NCBI GenBank assembly: GCA_030562195.1
Contig: JAUJPP010000002.1
Coordinates: 4,092,001-4,156,000, forward strand
Origin: Nipponacmea schrenckii
Lineage: Eukaryota; Mollusca; Gastropoda; Lottiidae
Direction: 5' to 3'
Length of the DNA: 64,000 nucleotides
Positions 45,930-57,280 of the stretch are shown here, piece by piece. The translations under genes were made by a program, and so were the position numbers. The stretch's first letter is position 1, and every line of letters starts with the position of its first letter. A model generated the notes under the pieces. That model was not told where the DNA came from, did not search any database, and worked only from the letters and a program-made list of their open reading frames with translations.

Positions 45930-46560
45930 TTGCCCATAAATACTCTAGCAGGCACAATTCTTGATGGATTTTTTGACGTAAGTGTGAGTGTTCATGATCT
46001 CATTATGAACCGTATTGAAATTCAGATAGAAAAATATTTAGTATGAGTTATTGCCCTTGGTCTTGAACACTCTACAAGGTGCAATTCTTGGCGTATTTTG
46101 ATGAAACTTAGTGTAAGACTGTGTTAAAACTCAAGGGTGAGTATTTTATTATTTAGTATGAGTTATTGCCCTTGTTCTTAAAAACGCGTTCAATTTTAAC
46201 CCGAAAACTCTAAAAAGCACAATTTTTTTTATTGAAAATATTAAGTATCCGTTACTGCCCTTGTTTTTTAAGACGCGTTCAATATTTGGCTCCTAAATAC
46301 TCTAGAAGGCACAATTCTTGGCCAATTTTGACGAAACTCGATGAAATTGTTTGAAATCACCTAAGGGTGAGCCCTATTATATATATGGGAGGGCAAGCCT
46401 GGTGCCAGCAGCCGCGGAAATTCCAGCTCCAATAGCCTAAATCGGAGTTGCTACGGTAAAAAACTCGTCGTTGAATTTCGGAGACGGCACGATACGTTGC
46501 GGTCTGACAGGCGATGTCTCTACAAGACACAATTCGTGGCCGATTTTGGCAAAACTGGTT
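45930..46560 (+). repeat. Irregular repeats of a CTCTA..GGCACAATTCTTGG motif
   Basis: ATACTCTAGCAGGCACAATT, CACTCTACAAGGTGCAATTC, AACTCTAAAAAGCACAATTT, ATACTCTAGAAGGCACAATT and GTCTCTACAAGACACAATTC recur, most followed by TTGGCxxATTTTGATGAAAC-like sequence, at spacings of 90-220 bp. The 18S fragment lies between the fourth and fifth. Confidence 0.65.
46388..46515 (+). pseudogene. Diverged 18S rRNA fragment (530-loop region)
   Basis: GGTGCCAGCAGCCGCGGAAA, then TTCCAGCTCCAATAGC, then a changed stretch, then AAAAAACTCGTCGTTGAATT reproduce the most conserved part of small-subunit rRNA. The order and spacing match eukaryotic 18S over about 100 bp. Substitutions in the universally conserved core (GGAAATTCC in place of GGTAATTCC) show it is not a functional gene. 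Flanking 18S sequence is absent. Confidence 0.85.
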
Positions 46561-46959
46561 GAAATAGTTAATTATCATATTTAAAAAAATCAAAAATATC
46601 GAAAAATATTTCATGAGTAATTTATAATGATTGTCAGATTTTAATGAAACTTTAGTAATATTGTACATTTATAACCTCAGATAAAAATGTGTGAGATTGA
46701 AGGTTTACTATCTCATTCTGGTGATTGTTACTGTACTGTGAAGTTTTTATTCAAATTCAATGTTGCAAGTGGGTGTATATTACCTTGTTTGACAATCTAT
46801 CTTTACAACAGCCCTAGAGCGTGTTGGCTTAAACACCACAGATAGTGGTTTTAACAATGTGTAGAAACTAAGCAAAATCATCACACCAAAACCCCAACGA
46901 TATAGGCTAACCAACTGTGGCAACCAGTCCTTAAATACAAAAAAATATTCCTTGTTAAG

Positions 46960-47215
46960 GGAAAGGGATTCAGGGTTGTTAACCTGGAGGTCCAAGGTTA
47001 AATCGCGGCAGGTCGAGATCATATTTCAGCTCGGTTCTTCCTTGTCAGTGATGCAGGTCTGCTATAGCCTCGACAGTTGGAAATTTCAAAAATCGAGGTT
47101 TATGACGCAGTTCTGGCAAACTTTCCCATATTCCACACTGGATAGCATTTTCCGTCTTCATTAGCCCATAAGGCGCAGAAGAGTATGACGTAAAATTCCA
47201 TTCATTTCAATTCAT
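46960..47215 (+). repeat. SINE copy, 5' truncated
   Basis: Begins near AACCTGGAGGTCCAAGGTTA (B-box region), continues with CTTGTCAGTGATGCAGGTC, and ends at CATTAGCCCATAAGGCGCAG ... ACGTAAAATTCCATTC. The centre is shortened. Confidence 0.75.
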
Positions 47216-47754
47216 TTGTTTATGGAAACCTAGCTTGTATGGTTAAACCTTCTGAAACATGAATTATAATTCACCTTTCATAACACGATATCCAGTAGTA
47301 GGCTATACAGTATAATATTATGACGTCTATATACATATCTAACACCAAATGTCTGTAATTATAAATTTTTCCTCAGCTCCTTTCTAGTTTTAGAAACACA
47401 AATCTCAATTTGATATTTAAGAATTGTTGTTATCTAACAGAATAACTAATATGGCCTTGCAACGTGAGCAATTTCAACAAAATGCTGACAATGATTAAAA
47501 TTTTTATGAAAGAAGCAGACAGAAATATTGAAGATTTTTTATGCCTGAAGAATAAAATCTATTTTCAATATTTCCGGCAATCCAATTATACAGTAATTTG
47601 AATAATATGAAGGTCGTATAGAACATGCTGGCTCTAGGGTAATATTTTGTCGGTATAATATTTGCTTTTGAGAATTTAGATTTGAAGTATATTGACAAAA
47701 CTAAAAATACAAGCGTAGGAAAATAGAAATAACAAGGGCAGTTTAACCTCACTA

Positions 47755-48065
47755 TCTACTTGTTCTATGTTTCTAAACTGAAGGTCAGGATTCAATCCTG
47801 ACAAATGTCGAGTAAAAGGTCGGATTTTTTCAACCCTCTTTCCCCTTGTCAGTGATGCAAGATAGAGTGAGAACATGGAAAAAGAGTTTAAGTGGTTCGG
47901 ACGAGACAATAAACAGAGGCCCAGTCTGATAGACACTGCGCACGTTAAGATCCCTCGACAGTTAAAAATGGAAAAAAATAGGACCATGTCGCCTTCCTTT
48001 GCTTTGCCCGTCCTCATTAATCCAAGTGCAGAAGAGTGGGACGTATAAATCAATTCAATTCATTC
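47755..48065 (+). repeat. SINE copy
   Basis: AACTGAAGGTCAGGATTCAA through CCCCTTGTCAGTGATGCAAG to the tail TAATCCAAGTGCAGAAGAGT. It lies about 540 bp downstream of the previous copy in the same orientation. Confidence 0.78.
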
Positions 48066-51000
48066 TATTTGTTTGTTGATAGATAATATATAGTACGCAT
48101 AAAGAGGATATTTAAGCTTTAGGGTAGGCCAACAGAGGAAACTAAGAAAACGTTTTTCTTTTTTTAAAGATTTCATTCCTTTCAAACATTTATTTAAAAC
48201 AAATTCAATGATTGAACGGCTCATACTTTTTCAAATGAAAAATACTTGTTTGTCTCACTAGTCCAGCACTAACTCGTTTTTGGATACTTAGGCCTACGAA
48301 TAAATTATAACGATCGGTCACTCAATAGATATTATCCGGTTTCAGACTTTGTATGTCTTTCCACAGCCAAACGACACAAAAACTACCTAAAAGAGCCAAC
48401 AAATATATATTTCCAAAATTGTAAATTCCATTACAGCTTAAAACTTTTAAAAGAGCATCTTTGAATAATATACGTTTACCATTACGCTATCATGCATTAA
48501 ATGTGTTGGCCTCATCGTGTTCAAACTACGACCCCATTCATCATACTTCTTCGTCCATGGAAAGTAAAGTGAGGATTCATTGTTAAATATTTTCCAATCA
48601 AAATATTTCCTAGCATCTTCCTAGGCAATCTCAGCCAATCAAATGAAATGCGAAATATAATTAATCAATACTAGAAAACATATTGACATTTAAGGACGTA
48701 AAACTTCTTACAATATATTCATTTGTATTCTCTTACCATAAATAGACTTTAATTGAGCAAAACATGATAATACTTCAGGATATAAATCTATACGCAACCA
48801 GTGCCACGATTCTTACAAAATAATTGAATTTCATAAGAAATAGACATAAACCTATAAAAGTTGATCAACCGCCTACATCTATACTAATATTTACCATTAA
48901 TTTATATGAATGGGTGAAATAAACACGGCTTTCAGTTACGAAAGAGGAAAGGGAATTAATTTGATGCTGATATAAAAATAATTTGTAATTTGTCTATAAC
49001 ATTTTTTATTATTCTAACTCGACATGATGTATTTCTATACATGTATCTACATAGATAATGCCTTAGATAATGTTTTTATTACAAGAATTATTCGTGTTGT
49101 TGAAGAGATCATAAAACACAACCCTTGCTGTATTGTGGTACCGTGTGGGGAACAGGGTAGAATACATGGTACTGATTTTTAAGTTTTGTATAGTTACCAA
49201 AGCTTAAGACGTGACTTGAGATATGAGAAGAGCCAGGTTGGTTGGAGTAATATATTTTGCACACGAAACAATTATACATAGATACTACACAAACAGTGGT
49301 ATACTGTGACCAATGCTTTTGGCGCGATATATTTTTTTGATGTATAAGGGTAAACAACAGCATACATCAACATTCTCATTTTGGTGTATGCAAACGAGTT
49401 GTACTTCCCAGACGTACCAAGTACAACAGTACTAGAAATGTTCGTAATTAACCATGAGTAAAAACATAAATAACTGTCGGGGAAAACTTGGGAATTATCC
49501 TGACGTCATTCTCGCTAATATAGATTCGTAAAGCATCCGTAATCGCGAAAAAATTTTCAATTGTCTATCAGTTCGTAGTACGTACAAAATTTGAATTACG
49601 TTATTTTAACTGAAAATATGAGGGACGATTTTTTTTACACGTAGGCCTACTACATTTGCCCTAATATGGACAAAAGGATTCTGGTGTTTTGTGAACTTTC
49701 TTCAAAGCACTCTGATAATCACTTAGTTTCGCCCGGCGACTTGGTTCGTACTGTAATCTCGTTAATTTGCTTCAAGTGAGAAACAATAAAGATAATATTT
49801 TATCAATGATTACACACAGTCTCTCATCTCCATTCAACTTTCAGAAATGAATGAAAAGTGAATGTAATTGCTTTTCCACCCACTCAATTTGTTCCGTTAT
49901 TATAACAGATAAGAGAAATCAAAATTCCGTTCTAAAATTATCCATCAAATACAAGACGATCGATTAGAACTTAATTAGAAATACTTGTATAAAGCCGGCA
50001 ATCAACTTTTTAAAAAAAACATGAAAATATTTCTCGAAATTCCTTTAATATAGGCCTACCCTTCGTCATGTTTGAAATAATAGCATTCAATTTGTAGTAA
50101 GAAAATTGAATCTTGATTCAATCTAGTCCATATTTGATTTTTAAAGGCATTTGGTTATATTATAATAAAATGAGGTGCCAGATTTATCGTATTCTGCATA
50201 TGATTCTTACGTGGAAATAACACACACAAACGTTGATTACAGTTATTGTGAAAACATCATATTCAAAAATGGCTTTAAATGTGCTTTGAAGGATTTCTTA
50301 AATTAATATAAGAGCCTTTATTTGTCAATTAGACTTGTCTGAGTCGACGTTCATATTCAAAATGGCTGTGATGTTCAAGTGCATTGTTTCCATGTGAGAA
50401 CCATACGTATTATAGTTTCATATTATTTATATATATATAGAGGGGTCATGCAAATGGATTATCAATCTTTTTTGTTGACAATGCTATCGTCTTTGTTTTG
50501 TAACTTATTTCACTAATTCAATCAGAAGGCTTTGGTTCGTGTAATTCCAATAAAGCGGTGCTCGTATGTAACCTACACCTTGACTTTATGTATGCAATTC
50601 TTGATCTGTACGAAAGCCATGCTTACCTTTGAGTTCCAAGGCATAAAAGAATAGTCGTAATTCTAACTTTGTTAAGTTAGACTTTAGCGAAAGTTCAACT
50701 TCAGTCAAGGTAACAGCGCTGCATTCGGCCCTTAAATGATAAAGTATCACGTGATCCAAGTATATTTTCCAATTAGTAAAATCATCAAACAGTGAATTTT
50801 AGTGGAATTGCAGGAACAAGAGACGTATTATTATTTGGAGTGTTCATAATACACATAAACGTTTTAGAAAACGTCTTTACAATCCATTTAAAATAAACCG
50901 TAGGACTAGATGTGGAATCGATTTGGCTGGTCGGTTTTTGGCCACAGGTGCTAACTATTAATATTTTGATGAAACCAGTACAAAGTGATATTAAGTTTCG

Positions 51001-51299
51001 ACACCATTTAAGCCCAAAAGTCTCCTATTTATGACATCAACTTATCAAATAGAGTAATGTAGTTATTACTTGTCAGAGTGCATAAAGTTGAGGATGAACT
51101 ATTTTAAAATGAAGTTATCGTGACGGAAAGGAGTAAAAACTAATTTTAGCTGTCCTTAGAGATTAAACAATCTCTTTGATCAGCGATCGTAGTATTAAAT
51201 GGAATTAAAGATAAGCAATATACTTGCCATGAAAGACTTTCTACCGTGAAATGAAAAGATAGTTTATTATCATCAATTCAACTTTCGGTTTTGACTAAT
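48066..51299. other. Convergent intergenic region, no feature
   Basis: More than 3 kb of AT-rich sequence between SINE copies. I see no exon, no RNA gene and no clear mobile element. Confidence 0.55.
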
Positions 51300-51500
51300 G
51301 AAGACATGCCATCACTATTCGGTCTATACTGGAAGGTCCAGGGTTTAATCACGAAAAGGTCGAGATAAACTTTTAGATTTTTTAGCCCGGTTTCCCCTTG
51401 TCAGAGAGACTGACATGCAAAAAACATCTAGTCGTTCAGACGGAACAATAAACTGACGTCCCGTGTGCTACAAACTGTGCCTGTTAAAGACATCCCAATC
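51300..51500 (+). repeat. SINE 5' and central part
   Basis: GGTCCAGGGTTTAATCACG, CGGTTTCCCCTTGTCAGAGA and CCCGTGTGCTACAAACTGTG are present. The 3' tail is missing. Confidence 0.72.
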
Positions 51501-52014
51501 CATCTTATCACTAAATAATACTAAATAATTGGTCACAGAGTCGAGAGTTTGAATATAGAATTGATTGTCAACTTAGTGTATCTTCCAAGAATCAATCTTC
51601 TAATTAAAATGAAGATACACCCACTAACGACAAAATAAAATATTTGTCTCACCCAAAGCCTGTATATCTGGAAGAATCAATCCCTCCCTTCACCGAAATA
51701 AAACTTACGTCAAAACCCATCACGAATTGGAGAGTGTTTATAACTAATTGTGGACAGACGGACGGACATGGGTGACGGCAATATACACTCGACATTACAT
51801 GTGAGCATATAAAATTGTGATAACTTGAGAAAATAATTTTTATTTTTAAAATAATAAATATAACTCACTCATAACATTCACCAACATATCCGACCCTCAC
51901 AGACACACAAAATTCTTTACCACGAAATATAACAATCAAACAAAAGTATTTCTATAAGTAGAATAATCAACATGATGGAATAGTGTTTAATAGGGGACAA
52001 CAATTTTTTTTTTA

Positions 52015-52154
52015 TCATAACTCGATATTTGCCTTCCTTCTCTGATGAGTCTTCTTCTTCGTACATAAACAGGCGTTTTTCTGTGAGTCCTTATACGACT
52101 TACAACCTAAACCGAACACACCACTATACATTATATCAGCAGTGGACTCGCAAA
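52015..52154 (-). CDS. PLA2G12A: PLA2G12 exon 4: C-terminus and stop
   Basis: The acceptor is tttatttcag|TTTGCG. The exon encodes VCESTADIMYSGVFGLGCKS, then a Cys-rich tail and a basic end KKKTHQRRKANIEL before TGA. The match to the group XII tail (Cys-Glu-x-Thr ... LGCKxYxDSQ) is strong. The final NIEL is noted separately. Confidence 0.87.
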
Positions 52155-55100
52155 CTGAAATAAAACAGAAAATTTTTAATCTTTGTTGCATTTTCAAAAT
52201 GTTCAACTGTTACGAGATGCGTCTCATACCTTGACAAAGTAATAAAGCCAAGTAATGCATAGACCGCAACATGGACATTTAGGCTTTGGTTAACAGACAA
52301 TCTGCCTAGGGTCTTATCAGCGTAAATAAAATTGCTGCCTTTACAATCCCCCATATAGCATTACACTGTACTGTACTGTACTAAGAATATCATTTAACAA
52401 TGGCAATTTTAACTGTTATCACGAACAGTTACACCGACATTCGTTTCTTAAGCTTAAGCTTAAATGTTGCTTATATCTGCTGGTAAAGCGAAAGTTGAGA
52501 CGACTATTTGTGAGAATTACAGTCAGTCACATCGGGTTTCTACTTCCTTGCAACGGTGCAAACAGGATAAAGAAACATGTAGGCCTCATCAACATGGTGC
52601 AGAAGCATCGGTGCGATATGATCAAAATTCGACTCTTAAAGGGATAATAGGTCTTAGACTGAACATAAACTTTGAAAATTTTTAACTTGGCCAATAAGAG
52701 CTCTCTTCATCAGTAAATATACCTGCTGTCATAAATGGCATAAAAATAAAAAAAATATCAAAAAAAAAAAAAAATAAGTAATTATCCATAAAATTGATTA
52801 TTGAAAAACGCTCAATAAATTGATTAAGCGTTTTTCAAATGAATTAGTTTTGCGAGTTTTCAAGATTTAAAGAGATTCTGTTACTTTATGACGCCAGGTA
52901 AGTTCCATGATGAATATACACTCATATAGACCTTTCTTGAGAACTTAAATTTAATCTTTATTCTAAGACCTATTATCCCTTTAAAGTACAGAAATATTAT
53001 CAAAGTCATGATAAAAGATAATGAAAATAATAAAAAAAAAACGTATGAAATAATGAGTGAATACACCCATCATAGTTTATATATTTCCATCAAATTTACA
53101 TTATTAATGCGCCATATGTTTAACAAATTTTATCAACTGATGTATTTTGGGAATATTATAAAGTTCAATGTTCGAGAAATTCTGTCAAGGGATATATTAC
53201 CCAGTTATTCTATGAAATATAAAGTATAAGTTGATTTTTTGATCCTCTGAAGATGGGCTCAGTGCGATGCTTGCGTGCTAACTTGAAGGTCCATGGTTCA
53301 ATCCTGGCAAAAGGTCAAGTTGAATTTTCCGATTTCTCAACCCGTTTTCGCCTTCTCAGGGACTGGCATGGATATAATGTCTTATGGTAAAAAATTTCCT
53401 AATTGCACACTGCATGGCGTTGCTCGTCTGCATAAGCCCATTAGGTGTGGAAAATTAGGACGTAATACTACACTCCATTTCATTTCAAATGACGGGCAAC
53501 GACATACAATGATTATAATGACTGAAATTTTATCAGTAAAAATTAAAACATCACTTGTCCATCAAGAAATAACCCGATATTTTAAATAGTCCCGGTGCCC
53601 CACACGATACCGCATGGCACAATGCAGTGGTAGGTCCTTCTCTTCATTGCACAAAGGTGAAGGTACCCCTTTACTGTAGGGTGGTGTTCTGGTCTTTCCG
53701 AAGTTATCGCCTTGTGGAACATAACACAATGTTGATTATGCATTGTAAACTTTGAAAGATCTGAGTTATTCTCAGATTACCGACTAAATGTCTCAATTTA
53801 CCTAATATAGCCTAGTTATATAGCGAAATTCTAAATATTTCTTCTCAAGAAATAGATCCGAAGCGCAATACGAAATCCGAAATTTTAAAAACAGAAATAG
53901 CAACTAATGAACTTTCCACATGAGGAATTGTACCAATCATACGTAATGAAAAGTGGTATCAGGTGTTTAGAAGAGTAAGCATACACTGCCTGGAACCACA
54001 CCAGTCGAGGGACGTAACTAGCGAAAAAAAATAATTAATTTCTAATTTACATAATAGATCAAGGGAATTAAATGGTGAAAATACATGTATCCAAATCAAA
54101 GGAAGGAAGCTGATCATTATAATTGTCATATGATTAAAAAAAACAAGTTGCAAACGCCCAAATCTTACCTCGAGCAATATAAACACTGATCGCCTAATTT
54201 ACCAGTCAGAATTTTCAGATTAAGTTGTTGCATTGAAATTGCTTCGTTTATTCATATAAGTTAATGGCAATTAATATGACTTATGTAGTCGTACTGACTG
54301 TTCAATATCAACCACCCAAGGTGCGTGGTGTTATATTAACTTGATAATCAAGTTAAAATCTATTTTGAAAGTTTGACATTAACAAACGTATCCTACGACG
54401 GACGACTTGTGGATCGGTAGGTTTATACTTGAGCTGTAAACGTATCTATAATAACCAAGGGCGTGGATCTATTTTGCTTGAATGGGGGGACATACCTTCT
54501 TGGGGTACTAGTCGAAAGGTAGGAGGGGGGGGGGGCTATAACAGATATATTTTGGGTCAGTTTGGTATGAAATGAAAGGGGTGGAGTTTTACTTCCTATT
54601 CTTTTTTCACGCTAACGGATACATATGTATACGCTTGCGCAACTACCGACAAATGGGGTCTGGCTATACAGTGTACAAACAGCTAATCGATATTAGCTAT
54701 GATAGTCACCACATAGATATGGTGGTAACTTAAAGATTTTCTTCAGGCATGGACGCTCGCTATTACACCTAGTTATATTGGGATTGATATTTGATTAAAC
54801 AATCTTTATCTTTAAAATAATAAATAATCTATTACCATTATAAGCATCAATTGAAAACACTTCTTTCACCTTGCGACAGACTTCTTGTAAACACAGCCTA
54901 AATTGATCATCACAATTTTCTTTGTTTTTGTTACAAGTATCATAACAAATATCATGTTTATCACAACATTTGGTAACTACAGGCATAATAGTTGTATCAA
55001 GCTGTAATAAAAATACGTGTACATGTATTAATTTGTAGGCTAAACGATATGGTATTAATTAATGTATCATTATCATTCGGTGATCATTGTGATATTGATA

Positions 55101-57280
55101 AAGATTCACACCATTTATTGTTTCTTTATATATTACGCATATCAGTATTTAAATTTTTTTTTATCATGAATACACAGTCATATTCAGTGTTGTATGAAAA
55201 TAAAATTACATCGAACGAAACACATTGGGTGAGAGGTTCCGTAGTAAGATTAACAATGTCTGGGAAATCAGCGCTAAAACATCCTTGCGGGAAAACTATG
55301 TGTTAGAGTTACTTCCCTTTATAATTACAATTTGAAAATCGCTTAACGGATGTATTAAGCGTTTTATTATTAACTACTTGATTTTGTGGATTTATCGAAT
55401 TATAGAGGGATTTTGTATATTGTGATGACGCCAGGTAAGTCCACTGATATAACTGTTATTTGTCAAGTTTGAGTGAATTAAAACTTTATGTTTCTTCTTA
55501 CGGCTATTATCCCTTTAAATATCACACAGAACCAATTTGTATTAAAGTTTTATATTAATGATAAAAACGGTCGAGTAAGCACAGGGCTTTAGAAAGCTAA
55601 AAGTTCCAAAAGGTTTGGCGACTATGGAGAAAAGTATCGAATCTACTACGCTCGGCGCTGTTCACAGCTCTAAGTTTTTTTGTTTTTTTTTTTTTACTTG
55701 ATTAAAGTTTTTAAAATGTTTTTAATGATTTGCAATAGTATATTAAAGCATTTGTTGACCTTTTTGTTATTTTTTAGTGCAGTTTTTTTGATGTTAACAC
55801 CAGATAATATACTTTATTAACACGAAGAATGAGTTCAAATGTTGTTTTATGTGAAGGAGTTTAACGTAGAAGAAGCGTTCGGATGGGACAATAGGCCGAG
55901 ATCCCGTGTGCTAAGTCCTTGCGACCTGCAAATAGAGATATATAATAACTCTATGAGTGTATAATAATAATCCCTACGTTTTTACATGAATTGAATTGTA
56001 ATTTAGTGAAAGAGTAATATAAGGGAGGGAACTCTTTAATTAAACCGAATCAACGTTTTCCGACAGTCATTTTTACCGCTTAATCACTTTATTAAACGTT
56101 TTTCAATAATCAAATGCATCTTTTTGGATAACTACTTATTGTTTATTTTTTCATTTTTTTTTTATATTTATTTATTTGTTTATTTGTTTATGTTATTTAT
56201 GGCAGCAGGTATATTTACTGATGAATAGAACTCTTATTGGTCAAGTATAAAATTTTCAAATTTTATGTTCATTCTTAGACCGATTATCCATTTAAATGTA
56301 CCTAATTGATATGGATTGTAATGGATGCTTATTTTATTCTTTAACCATTAAACTTATTAATTTATCATCGGCATCATTACTCAAATGTTTTCTCCTTTTA
56401 CGATGGGAACAAACATCCCGTGGATGGCCATGTTCCCAAAGCAACGTTTGGATATATACATGAACCGTATATGATCTTTAGGAACATGGTGGATGGATGG
56501 ATACCAAAAGAACCTTCTATCATAAGCCCGGGTAGGGGTGTGAGACGGATCACGACCATAAGAAATCACAACGGATCAGTTTTTTATTTCTAACGTATAG
56601 AGATAATGTTGTTACCTTGATCAAACCATCAGCACCACATCCATTACTCGATGGTATATGTTTCGGGTTGGGTTTTGGTTGTTCACCTGGAAAGCATAAC
56701 AACTCTAATAAAATCAGGACGTGTTTGAATTTTATACTACTATAAATATTTATCAAATCACAGGAGATCTCCAAAAAATTAAATCAAACTGGAGCTTTAA
56801 ATTAATGTAAATGTGCTTTTACCATTCTAATGGTCTTAATTGAAATGGCTTAACGTAAGACACAGGTCGTAAAGCTTAAAATATTTAACTGTGGTTTGGA
56901 ACTTGGAACTATAGTTATGTCCCTTGAACTTATAATTTCATTCGATTCTTATCAGATTTTATTACGAATATAATATATGTGTAGTAAGATCCACTATTTT
57001 CATAAATTGAGTATAAAATATCATTACCGTTTTGACATTTAAAAAAACAGCCTTCAGGTTCACCTAAATAGTCTGTCAAAGAATTCACTGCGGAGTCCAG
57101 ACTGTTTAGTAAGTCATCAAAATTAAAGTCATTTTGACTTGCACAGTTTACACCGTTCAGTCTCGATGAAATGAATATGAAGTACGCACATAAGAGAGGA
57201 AGCTTATTATCCAAAATATATTTTTTGTACCTCGAAAACATTTCAAAGCTGTAGATAAACATTGAACAATTTCGTATCAC
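52015..57280 (-). CDS. PLA2G12A: Group XII secreted phospholipase A2, 4 exons
   Basis: Seen: on the - strand, 57280-57028, 56686-56616, 55001-54836 and 52154-52015 join in phase (1, 0, 1). From the third Met (57241) the product is 196 residues: an N-terminal hydrophobic signal (about 14-25), a helical pro-like region, CFFKC, a Pro-rich stretch with NGCGADG, the active-site motif CCDKHDICYDTC with His111-Asp112, CDDQF, and a Cys-rich tail with GLGCKSYKDSQ. Family knowledge: this cysteine order and the late, unusual active-site helix are those of group XII sPLA2. Group XIIA keeps the catalytic His whereas XIIB has lost it, so this copy looks catalytically competent. It would hydrolyse the sn-2 bond of phospholipids with calcium in the secretory path or outside the cell. 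The length is close to vertebrate XIIA. The C-terminus ends in NIEL. Confidence 0.88.
52636..52984. mobile_element. Foldback MITE family A, full and well preserved
   Basis: 349 bp. Terminal arms TTAAAGGGATAATAGGTCTT and AAGACCTATTATCCCTTTAA are perfect mirror images for 20 bp. The central hairpin is GAAAAACGC ... GCGTTTTTC. This is the best reference copy in the window. Confidence 0.85.
53245..53495 (+). repeat. SINE copy, centre deleted
   Basis: The head GGTCCATGGTTCAATCCTGG and the tail GCATGGCGTTGCTCGTCTGC ... TTAGGTGTGGAAAATTAGGA are joined with a shortened middle. The 98-codon frame at 53293-53589 is derived from it. Confidence 0.75.
54836..55001 (-). CDS. PLA2G12A: PLA2G12 exon 3: catalytic helix
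   Basis: 166 nt, acceptor ttattacag|CTTGAT, donor AATG|gtaata. It holds the catalytic motif CCDKHDICYDTC and the following CDDQFRLCLQEVC. The active-site His and the adjacent Asp are both present, so no loss-of-function change is visible. Confidence 0.9.
55316..55520. mobile_element. Half copy of foldback MITE family A
   Basis: The central GAAAATCGCTTAACGG hairpin and the right arm to GGCTATTATCCCTTTAA are present; the left arm is missing. It contains ATTATAGAGGGATTTTG, an unoccupied version of the hAT insertion site at 31.65 kb. Confidence 0.65.
55870..55925 (+). repeat. SINE central fragment
   Basis: GCGTTCGGATGGGACAATAG followed by GCCGAGATCCCGTGTGCTAA matches the SINE middle only. Confidence 0.55.
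56065..56300. mobile_element. Half copy of foldback MITE family A
   Basis: Central ACCGCTTAATCACTTTATTA / AACGTTTTTC plus the right arm to ATTCTTAGACCGATTATCCA. Confidence 0.6.
56428..56489. other. 62-nt hairpin in PLA2G12 intron 2
   Basis: CCATGTTCCCAAAG pairs with CTTTAGGAACATGG (one mismatch), and an inner ATATATAC/GTATATGAT pair lengthens the stem. It contains the module shared with 1385-1411. It could be a small MITE end or a structured RNA; no evidence decides. Confidence 0.5.
56616..56686 (-). CDS. PLA2G12A: PLA2G12 exon 2: Pro-rich NGCG segment
   Basis: 71 nt, acceptor ctttccag|GTGAAC, donor ATCAAG|gtaaca, phase 1 to 0. It encodes GEQPKPNPKHIPSSNGCGAD and four more residues. The Pro-rich run followed by NGCG is characteristic of the group XII calcium-loop region. 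Confidence 0.85.
56687..57027 (-). other. PLA2G12 intron 1
   Basis: 341 bp, no recognisable element. Confidence 0.75.
57028..57280 (-). CDS. PLA2G12A: PLA2G12 exon 1: signal peptide and N-terminal helix
   Basis: The frame opens with three Met codons (57280, 57262, 57241). The third starts MFSRYKK followed by a hydrophobic run, the most ordinary signal peptide, so I favour 57241; an in-frame stop lies just upstream of 57280. The exon ends CFFKCQN in phase 1 at a gtaatg donor. The amphipathic stretch with repeated Leu (LLNSLDSAVNSLTDYLG) corresponds to the N-terminal segment of group XII enzymes. No TATA box is seen upstream. Confidence 0.78.

Larger units (their letters stand above)
52155..54835 (-). 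other. PLA2G12 intron 3
   Basis: 2.7 kb. It holds a full foldback MITE (52636-52984) and a SINE (about 53245-53495). The stretch 53.5-54.8 kb is AT-rich with a G-run near 54.5 kb and no recognised element. Confidence 0.75.
55002..56615 (-). other. PLA2G12 intron 2
   Basis: 1.6 kb. It contains two half copies of the main foldback MITE (55316-55520 and about 56065-56300), a short SINE fragment (about 55870-55925) and a 62-nt hairpin (56428-56489). Confidence 0.75.

Noticed and set aside
46357..46668. 103-codon - strand frame over the 18S fragment
   Set aside because: It is antisense to the rRNA-derived sequence.
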